Shown here: piece after piece, positions 56,019-64,000 of the stretch
How positions within the stretch are numbered: position 1 is the first letter of the stretch
Layout of the letters: the number at the start of each line of letters is the position of its first letter
Source: Ilex aquifolium
Taxonomy: Eukaryota > Streptophyta > Magnoliopsida > Aquifoliales > Aquifoliaceae
Assembly (NCBI GenBank): GCA_951799425.1
Contig: OX637394.1
Coordinates: 3,049,501-3,113,500, forward strand
Direction: 5' to 3'
DNA length: 64,000 nucleotides
Position numbers and translations under genes: made by a program
The notes under the pieces: generated by a model
What the model was told of the DNA's origin: nothing
What the model saw: the letters and a program-made list of their open reading frames with translations, nothing else
The model's database searches: none

Positions 56019-57113
56019 GGTGGTGTTTGATAAAACTGAAAGCTGAACATTGAAAACTGAATACTGAATTTTAAGTCCTGAATGTTGAATTTTTTAATTT
56101 GCAAACTGTTTGTTATCAACTGAAATTTAAGTATTGAATTTAATCAAACTATTTGACAAAAATAAAAAATTGAAGTCTAAAAATTATTATTATTCTAATT
56201 TTGCCCTTCTCTTTAACCATCTCTCCGTAACTGCCTTATTCCTATTACCATCGTCACAATGGTGGTGGTAGTGGTGGTGGTGGTGGTGGTGGTGGTGGTG
56301 GTGGTGGTGGTGGTGGCACAATAGCGGTGATGGTGGCAGCGACAATGGTAGTGATGGCGGTGACAGAATGGTAATGGTGGTGACGGCGATACAATGGTAG
56401 TGACGGTGGTTATGGTGGCGGCAGTGGTGACGATAATAATAATGGTGATGGTAGCGATGACACAATGGTAATGGTGGCGGCATCGATGGTGGTGGTGGTG
56501 GCGGCGACGACACAATGGTAGTGACGGTGGTGGCGATGGTGGTGGTGGTGGTGGCAATAGTGGTGACGGTGGCACAATGGTGGTGGTGACGGTAGCAGCG
56601 ACAGTTGTGGTGGTGGCAGGAATGACACAATGATAGTGGTGGTGACGGCGACACAATGGTGGTGATGGTGGTGGTGACAATGGTTGTGGTAGTGATGGTG
56701 GTGGTGGCAACAATGATAGTGATGATGGCACAATGGTAGTAGTTGCGGCAGCGATGGTGATGTTGATGGTAGTGGTGGTGGTGGCACAATGATGGTGGTC
56801 GTGGTAGTGGCGGCGATAATGGTGGTGGCGGTGGTACAATGGTGGTGGTGGCGATAGTGTTGGTGGTAGTGGCAATGACACAATGGTGATGGTGATATAT
56901 TTGTCCATTATAAGAAATTCATAAAATATTTACTGACTAACATTTTCAGTATTAAGTGATAAGTAGGTAGCTTGCTACTTAAAATTGCAGCTTATTTTTA
57001 AGAAGTGCTTAAAATATTAAGTAGTATGAGTTTTAAGTTATCAAACGGGTTTAATTTATTAAATGTTTAAAATATTCAGTTTTAAGCTTTAAGTGGTGTT
57101 ATCAAACATCCCC
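56019..57113. mobile_element. MITE-like element carrying a (GGT)n tract
   Basis: 1095 bp with inverted ends: GGTGGTGTTTGATAAAACT at the left against GGGGATGTTTGATAACACC read from the right, flanked by ata/att. AT-rich arms (aaactgaatactgaa, ttcagttttaagc) surround a 640-bp trinucleotide-type core. No transposase. Confidence 0.68.
56250..56895. repeat. (GGT)n-type imperfect trinucleotide tract
   Basis: About 645 bp made of ggt, ggc, agt, gat and aca(atg) triplets. It begins with a nearly pure (GGT)n run at about 56262-56316 and includes recurrent gacacaatggt. Frames on the minus strand give His-rich open frames with no meaning as genes. Confidence 0.92.
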
Positions 57114-57290
57114 ATTGTCTTGATCTTGGAGAGTGACTATCCCGATGATTGCTCCTCACGTGCGCTAATCTTCTTAGATCCCTTGGACTTTGGACTGGGC
57201 TGAATCCACGAGATGGGGTTGGCCTGCCTTGTAGTTAATTTGGGCTTACTTAATTAATTTGGTCTGACCCAATTCAATCTGGGCTCATCA

Positions 57291-58310
57291 AAACAAATAT
57301 CCCAACTTGAAAAGAGGTGACAAATACCCTACATTATCAAGTTGCGAAAGATGGAGCACCATAATCAGTGCGTGAAACATAAAATTTTGCATGTAAAATA
57401 TATAAGAGCTTTGTGAATGCCACATCCGATTATAAATTTGAGGTTGTTCAAAGTTAAAAAAAAAATTTTTGAACAATTTATTGATCAAAACCTTAAAGAA
57501 TTGACAGATACTAAAGATTATCATATTAGAAAGGATGAAACAATTAAGTTTTAGACTAGTATGAAATCAACCCTAAGGATAATTAAAGTGGTAATATGAG
57601 CGAGTTGTAAATTCAGACGTCTTGAATTCGAAATTTGACAATTCCTTGAGACTAAGTCATGACGAATTTATTTCTCATGAATACCCTAGTCCCGACGTAA
57701 ATGTTTTACTTGATAAGATAATTAATCGAGGTACGCATAAAGTAGTCCGTACACCCTTGACCACTAAACCCAAAAAAAATATAGTATAAAATCAATTAAC
57801 ATATGATAGATGCTGAAGATAGCTACGGGTAGGATTTTTTTCTCATAACAAGCAAGTTTATTATTTGTCATCCAAGAATGAAAAATAGGCATTGGATTAT
57901 GAAACAAGGTGAAAACAAATTAATATTCTTCAGAAAGCAATGTGATAAAATTGGTAATAGATGGATGGATAAAACAAGAGCAAGACCATGGTTTTCTTTT
58001 CCAGGTTAACATGTACAAAAAGTTTCTAACTCTCATTCTTTTCTTTCGTATCGGTTGTCAAATACACCATAATGTCCACGTATACTTAAAAATAAAGTAA
58101 CTTACAATTCAGATTTTAAAATATAAACAAAATTACTTTTACTTTTCGCAGTTCAGATCGCTTTAAATTTTATTTTAAAGTTAATTTAACGGCTAATATT
58201 AACAACTTAAATTTAATAGGAAAAATAGGCCCCTAAGGGTGTGTTTGAACTGATTTTTTAAAAATACTTCTAGAAATTATTTCTTATAAGTACTTTAAAA
58301 AAAAAAATAG
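57291..58310. other. Gene-free AT-rich segment
   Basis: No gene. The segment at about 57600-57780 carries gactaagtcatgacgaattt and accctagtcccgacgtaaat, which resemble sequence at 30330-30420 and 42690-42780 and are probably part of an old repeat. Confidence 0.4.
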
Positions 58311-58320
58311 TGTTTGAAAC

Positions 58321-58880
58321 CGCCCCACCACTATATCTACCACCACCACCCCCTCGACCACCACCACCACCACTGTCATCGCTGCCACCACCACCACCAT
58401 TGTCGCCACCGTCGCCGCCACCACCACCACCGCCATCACCGTCGCCACTGCCGCCACCACCACCACCACTATCGCTATCGCCGCCGCCGCTGCCGCCACC
58501 ACCGTCAACGTCATCGCCATCGTTGCCACCAGCACCCCCGTCGTCGCCACCACCACCGTCGTCGTCGCCACCACCACCGCCATCGTCATCGCCACTGTCG
58601 CCACCACCCCCATCGCCGCTACCACCACCGTCGTCGTTGCCACCACCACCACCATCGCCATCACCACCACCGCCACTGCTGCCGCCGCCACCACCGCCAT
58701 CATCACCCCCATCACCGCCACCACCACCGCCGCCGCCGTCTTTTCGCCACCGCCAACATCGCCGCCACCACCACGACTACCACCACCACCACCATCGTCA
58801 CAACCACCACCACCACGGTCATCGCCACCCACCACAACCATCACCGTCTCCTACCACCACTATCTCTCACCCCCACTACA
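58321..58880. repeat. (ACC)n/(CGCCAC)n-type imperfect trinucleotide tract
   Basis: About 560 bp of cca, cgc, cat and gtc triplets, C-rich on the plus strand. It is the compositional mirror of the tract at 56250-56895. The plus strand is open for about 200 codons in two frames (Pro-rich and His/Arg-rich) as a result of the repeat. Confidence 0.92.
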
Positions 58881-59990
58881 ACCGATGCATAAATTCATTT
58901 ATCTCTCCTCTATATTTGTGATTTGATTTTGGATATGAATACAAATATGTTTATTGTTTATTGTTTACTATTTTTTATTACTTTGTGCTTTCAAGCATAG
59001 GAAATAACTAGTACTTAAATATAAGATCAAATTAAATAATTATATGGTGAATTTGAATTAAAATTCAAGTATAATTTGCTAAATTTTAATTTCATAGACT
59101 TGATCGGACCAATTTTTTGAGTCGATTTTCGATTTTTAACAAATCCCTGAGAAAATGAGATCGGTAAAAATATTCGGATGCGAATCGGAGTTTGAAATGA
59201 AAGTTGGATCCGCCAAATTTTTGGAAATGTTGCTTTCTCTTCAGGTTGTGGCCCGTAGGAATAGAGAAATGCATTTACTCTAATGACATTGAATGGTTGA
59301 CAGTCAACATTTGAAGTTGTGGTTGAAAGTCAACATTGAATGCATTTACTCTTAAATATGTAAGTAATTTTTATTTGGCCCCTAAAGTTTTAATTTAAAC
59401 CATTATATTTTTAAAGTTTTAATTTAAACCATTATATTTTTAAAGTTTTAATTAAATTTTAATCTGATTCTCCCATCTATATTTATTAATTTATTCCAAC
59501 ATGAGAACATCACAAGATTTGTCCATAAGAATATATTATTATCAGAAAAATTATTTCTCTCTAGAAACATTAGTATTTCTCTCCGTGTCTATCAAATTTT
59601 GACCATATATATTTTTTGTTTTGGTTTAGGGTTAAATAAAGTTATTTTTGCCTACACGTAAAATATTTTTCACTAAACAAATATATCTTTTTACTCAAAT
59701 AATGTTTTGCTGATGGAAGGCTATTCCGTCATGTTAAATTCTGGGATTTTGATTTAACACTAAATTGAAAAGTAATTAAAATTTTAAAGATTTTATTGTT
59801 ATAATTGAAACTTAAAGAATCAAAGGTGCATATTTTAAGGGTGGAATTGTAATTTAAACCCGTGTCATTCGTTTATTTCCATCCTATATATATCACTCAA
59901 AAAATTATACTAAAAAGAAAAAAAAAAAACTTTGTCAAGATTTTAATTTTCTTGAAAATTGATCATTTTCAAGGATCAGTTGAAACAAGA
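58881..59990. other. AT-rich segment related to 31540-32200 and 43600-44270
   Basis: From about 59345 on, the sequence matches the DNA left of the MDAENTLFH sequence in blocks D1 and D2 (phrases aaagttttaatttaaaccat, gctgatggaaggctattccg). At 59390-59460 a 36-bp unit (cattatatttttaaagtttt) is tandemly doubled. No gene. Confidence 0.5.
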
Positions 59991-59999
59991 AAAGCAGAA

Positions 60000-60400
60000 A
60001 CGAAGAGGGTAGACCGAATCGCCTCCTCCTCCAAGAAGATGGATGTGGAGAATACTCTGTTTCACGGAAAAAATGATGTGAGACATTCTTTTCTTCATAA
60101 CCATCGTGATGTTAATGGCAATCGGGCTTCTCGTTCGTTCCTAACGTTTCTTCGATTTTTTCTTCTATTTGTTTTTCGCAAAAGTTAGAGTTTTTTCATC
60201 TTCCTTCAATCGAGTTTTTCATCAGATAAATATATTTTTCTTTGGTCAATTGTGTGAATGGCATTTCTCAAGACCAAGGAGAAGATCTATATAACCGTGG
60301 GGCACAAAACGATGTTGAAGCCAATGAAGGAAATGGTCCACCACTGCACATTGCACTCTTCTGTTAGTATGCATGTGTGTCGGGGTGTATCCAAGACTTA
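60000..60400 (+). repeat. Repeated 'MDAENTLFH' sequence, third copy
   Basis: Reads SSSKKMDVENTLFHGKNDVR then HSFLHNHRDVNGNRASRSFL; diverged from the D1 copy. The frame stops at 60186-60188 where the D1 copy continues. The following DNA is homologous up to the empty site at about 60395 of the D1 terminal-inverted-repeat element. Confidence 0.45.
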
Positions 60401-62247
60401 TTTTTTTTCGAGGTTGAAGCATGAAAGATGATATTCCTTTTCCAATTGATTATGCAGAAATTTTAAGCTTTGTTGCATTACGTGTTTTGGAACCAACGGC
60501 TAATGTTGGAAAACATTCTTTTTATAACCCTCTAGAACACTTTTTATAGGTTCTATTTAGAACCTTTTTTATAGGACTCAAGGGAAGGTTCTAACTATTT
60601 TCCCAACACCCTAATTTAATATATCTTTCAATCATTTACATTAGTACATGCAATATAGATTTTTGCAAGACCCAACAACTCTTAGAGTTATTACATTATT
60701 GGGCAAGTTTATAATCCAACATAAAGTTCATCTTTTTCTCATTTTTCTTGTAAAAATTAATTAAGTAAATGGACCTCAAAAGTAAATTTTTTACGTCAAA
60801 ACAAGTTAAATAATTATAATATAGGTTATATTTTGTATTGAAATAAAAAAAATATATATTAAAGATTTAAAGTGTCTGAATTATTTAATATATGAAAAAA
60901 AAATGTGTCACTTGTATTTGCAAAGAAGGTGACAAGTGTCATGTGATAGAATTTTAAAAAAAAAAAGAGGTGGCAGCTCGTGAGTCGTGAACGAACTAGG
61001 AAAAAAAAAAAACAAAGAAAATGGACAAGCGTCCATGTGATGTCACCATGCTATCATAAACGTGGTGATGTAAAAAACTTGGAGGCCCAGTAGCTCAGAT
61101 GGTCACTGAGCAAAACGGGGAGAACCGGGGAAAAAATTAATAATGAGGTTTTGAGTTCAAAATTAGATGGTAATTTTTGTCCTGAATTTTATAAAATTAT
61201 TATATATTTTTCTTAATACGGAGGTGATTAAATTTATCGATCTCTTTTGGTGATTTGAAATACAGGTATACAATATGTTTTTGTCTTTCAATCTCTTTTC
61301 AAAGAGTATCATTTGATTATCTGAAATTTATATTATTATTTATTATTTTAGATTAATATGAAATTCTCGAAATTGTGTTGAATTGACCTGTATTCTAAAC
61401 TAAATATTTTGGAATTGATTGGTACATGTACAAAGTGTACTTGTAACATATTTTGTAAAATATGATTTTGGACCATACAAGGTGTGATTATGGCTGTGCG
61501 GGACGCGATTATAATTATAGCCCTGCGGGGTATGATTATGATTATGACCCTATAGGGTGTGATTAATTAGCATGAATATAGATTCATATGCACAAGTATC
61601 ATTTGTGATGTCACAAATTAAGATGAACTAAATATGAGACTGTATTTGATAGCAGTGTAGCTATGTGACTTATCGAATTTGATTCTTGATTTTGTTGTCC
61701 ATAAATGTCTATCGATTGAGTTATTTGGTATTTGATCATTCATATTTTATCATTGAATATATTATTTCATGTCGTATTGTATACTTATTCACTTTTAATA
61801 TTTTTCAAAATGATTTCGGAAGAAACGACCAAAGTTGAGAATTCAAAGAATTTGAGATTTATAACTTTTAGTTTTATTGTTTAATATATAATTTGAGGGA
61901 ATTCATTTATATATTTTAGATACTATTTTTATTTAATTTTGAAGTAATTAGAGCTACGCCCCTATATTTGGGTATATCTGTGAAATTTTATCAATTAATT
62001 AATCAAGTAACGCATCCGAAAAATTAGGGCATCACACTATTTTTTATCGAAGTAATTAGCTTCAGAGTTAGTTTCTTTTCATTTCCCACCGATAATTAGA
62101 AGAAAGTATGCTAATATCCATCGGGCTAAACACATTTTTCATGATAATATCCATCGGGCTTTTGGGTTTTCCAGGGATTATCACGTGATGGGTCAGGCTA
62201 GCCCACAGGCTGAGCTTATTGACATAATAGTGGCGATGAGAAAATAT
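60400..62247. other. Gene-free segment with a SINE-like element and a short minisatellite
   Basis: 60410-61060 matches 33530-34190. At 61080-61260 there is an A-box-like cagtagctcagatggtcact and a weak B box (gttttgagttcaaaat), suggesting a tRNA-derived SINE. At 61470-61570 a unit of about 34 bp (cctgcggggtatgattatga) is repeated about three times. About 62110-62230 repeats 26700-26820. Confidence 0.45.
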
Positions 62248-63027
62248 TTTCAACTCTTTATTATTATTTTTTTATACTTTTGAGATGAGAAAATAGTTTT
62301 CAGAACATTATCACTTTTAATTATCACATCACACATGATAGTTGCGTCCTATCTGAAACAAGTATATGAATTAGATTAAGGTTGTAGAGATATTTCATGA
62401 AATAAAAGGGATGTTCCCGTATTTATGCCTACTTGATGTCATTGTAATTTTACCTAACCGTGACATCTTGATGGACACAAAAGACTCTGGACCAAATTTG
62501 TTTAACAAAGTGTGAACCATAAACTTGAATGTGTCGGTTCAATTCTCATGAGTGACTTCAATGGTTTGTGAAAGACTGTATATATTAGGGTTTACTCTGT
62601 CGGGTGGTTTGAGCATAATCATGTTTCAGATAGATTTCTCCTCATTGAAAAAACAAGTAAAAGAGTATAGGGTTTTCTCTCAATTAAGCAACAAAAAGAT
62701 GGCCAATTTTTGGTTAATAAAAAACAACAGTCGATGTTTATGATTCACAAGACCAACACACGTAGAAGAAGTTGACTTGCAACTGATTAAATTCATAGTT
62801 TTTTTATTCTTCTCTTGAAATTATTCAAAAAATATTCGGACAGTATCATCTTACTCTTTCTCCATCAATCAAAATATAACAAATTGCAAACCAAACTAAC
62901 TTGCTACAAAGAATAGAAGAGGAAAATACACATTGTTCCCCTCTTTTTTGTTTAATCTAATAATTGTTTCTTTCTACTATCAAAGGTGCTGTCACATTTG
63001 TTAGTGACAACTGCCTTTGCTTTACTT

Positions 63028-63381
63028 TTAATTATTAGCAGCGAAACCAGATGGAACCATGAGACGTGGGTATGCACGAGGTGGAGAAGGTGGTGGTGGT
63101 GGCGGGGACGGAGGAGGAGAAGAGGTAGCAATAACATGACCGGCAAAGTTCTTCTCGTTGACGGGGTAGCAGCGGTCACCGCCATTCTTGGGGTTGGGGA
63201 TATGGGTGCACCCATTTGGTGTAGGAGGACCCGACCGACCCGACAGTGATTGTAAGAGAAGATTTTTGTTTTTCATCCACTCTTTTTCTTCTTCATTTAG
63301 CAATCTACTAGCTTCATATGGTTTGATAGTCAGAAGGAAAAGTATAGAAACAATGGCAAAAACAAAACTTAAAGGACTCGT
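63028..63381 (-). pseudogene. CTNIP/SCREW-like peptide copy 9, start codon lost
   Basis: The reading frame is otherwise open and full length: TSPLSFVFAIVSILFLLTI, EASRLLNEEEKEWMKNKNLL, LQSLSGRSGPPTPNGCTHIP, then GGDRCYPVNEKNFAGHV, linker SSPPPSPPPPPPSPP, tail RAYPRLMVPSGFAANN. The codon that is ATG in copies 2 and 3 is ACG here (63379-63381). The next in-frame ATG lies after the signal peptide, so a normally secreted product is unlikely unless the ACG is used. It has a short insertion before CTHIP and before GG. Promoter DNA is preserved. Confidence 0.75.
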
Positions 63382-63462
63382 GATTTTGTTGGGCAAAAGC
63401 AGGAAAAAAGTACTTAAAAAAGAATGGTGAGTAGTGAGTGAATAAAGGGCAGTGAAAGGTTA

Positions 63463-63470
63463 TATTTATA
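63463..63470 (-). promoter_or_regulatory. TATA box, peptide copy 9
   Basis: TATAAATA on the minus strand, about 81 bp upstream of the former start codon. Confidence 0.65.
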
Positions 63471-64000
63471 GTTATTCCCATCCAGCTATATGATATTGTA
63501 TAGGGTTTGAATTTGTAATATTTTTTTGAAGTTGACGGAAGGGGGGGTTTTGACTGTTGACGTTATAAAATTGAAAAAATCATAGTGGAAGAAACTGGGT
63601 TTTAATTTGAGTCTGAAAAGTGTTGGTTTGTTTACCATACACGGCCGGACATGTGATTTCATGCATGCAATCTGGACACGGTTTATGTTTGCAACTGCTT
63701 ATGTTTATGTTTTGAACCAAGAATTTAAAGTCACCAATAAAACATTTGTGGGCTGTCTTATTTGTTGGGTGAGGAGTCAACATCCTCTGTTATATATATT
63801 ACTAGTTGTCTCCCATATAAAGTAGGTTTTTTTTTTTTTAATATATGAGTTAAGTTATTGTGCTTAAAAGATTAAAATTTAAATAAATTATTATAATTAG
63901 AACTTAGAAGGTTAAAATTTAAGTTATTATGGTTAAATAGTTAAATTTAATTGAGTTATTGTGATTAAAATGTTAAATTTTAAATGAGTTATTGTAGTTA

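Larger units (their letters stand above)
55599..57290. mobile_element. Solo LTR-like element, family 1 copy C, split by a repeat-bearing MITE
   Basis: From TGATGATGCAC to GGGCTCATCA, flanked by aaact/aaaca. It has the family phrases tagtgatttagtcatgatga, a (GA)n tract, gagccttagttgaggtggtg, and after the insertion ggactttggactgggctga. The MITE at 56019-57113 interrupts it at the position where copy A reads agagatagtcttgag. Confidence 0.66.
62248..64000. repeat. Segmental duplication unit S3 (contains peptide copy 9), runs off the window
   Basis: Collinear with 22397-24240, including the 24050-24240 AT repeat array. It is closer to unit S2 than to S1 in that downstream DNA. The end of the unit is outside the window. 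Confidence 0.85.

Noticed and set aside
56190..56908. Three overlapping minus-strand frames of 157-231 codons rich in His, Thr and Pro.
   Set aside because: They are products of the (GGT)n-type tract: all three frames are open and lack a start context or domain.
58284..58921. Plus-strand Pro-rich and His/Arg-rich frames and a minus-strand Val/Gly-rich frame of about 190-200 codons.
   Set aside because: Trinucleotide repeat artefact, open in several frames on both strands.

Overview
The window is nuclear DNA from a eudicot plant. It is AT-rich and crowded with LTR retrotransposons, MITE-like inverted-repeat elements and simple repeats. The few host genes are the 3' end of a myosin-binding-protein-like gene, a CYP94C1-type cytochrome P450, a broken AAAP amino-acid transporter fragment, and a minus-strand array of small secreted-peptide genes. 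The species cannot be named from the sequence.

Left part (1-14.4 kb). The last coding exon of a MyoB-like gene runs in from the window edge (2-748, +). A CYP94C1-like P450 follows (+; jasmonoyl-isoleucine catabolism). It is cut inside its FRPERW (PERF) motif by a young Ty1-copia element (4776-10389, target duplication GGAAC). That element is itself cut by a 2.6-kb solo LTR (5873-8464, duplication ACAGG). Ignoring the insertion, the P450 frame is open and about 509 codons long, so the retrotransposon is the only visible lesion. A decayed AAAP (GABA/proline-type) transporter fragment lies at 13.16-13.78 kb, followed by a SINE-like element.

Peptide array (14.7-63.4 kb). Nine related minus-strand genes or gene remnants encode precursors of about 105-125 residues. 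Each has a signal peptide, a spacer ending in FQSL or LLQSL, a two-cysteine core (C-T-Y-I-P ... C ... K-N-F-A-[GR]-H-V), a proline-rich linker and a conserved tail (A-Y-P-[RK]-[LF]-M-V-P-x-G-x-A-x-N). The core resembles the CTNIP/SCREW phytocytokines perceived by the receptor kinase HSL3/NUT. The array grew by segmental duplication. Copies at about 20.0 and 23.3 kb are sister units, with a third unit at 63.2 kb. The pair at 27.8/35.1 kb matches the pair at 40.1/44.8 kb. Each functional-looking copy has a TATAAATA box 54-82 bp before its ATG. One copy has lost its ATG (63.4 kb). One is split by a retrotransposon and also frameshifted (46.5/55.2 kb). One survives only as a promoter and start-codon fragment (36.9 kb).

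Retrotransposon at 46,667-55,124. This is an 8.46-kb Ty3-gypsy element on the minus strand with 765-bp LTRs differing at four positions, target duplication GTAGG, a PBS and a PPT. Its gag-protease frame ends in TAG-CAA-TCA and continues in frame into RT. A deletion joins RT directly to the integrase tail. An 82-bp minisatellite follows, and then an antisense three-exon ORF of 687 residues with its own TATA box, which is intact. The layout fits the Tat group.

Right part (55.1-64 kb). It holds further LTR and MITE copies, two long (GGT)n/(ACC)n-type tracts in opposite orientation, a third copy of a repeated 'MDAENTLFH' sequence, a SINE-like element, and the third unit of the peptide duplication running off the window end.
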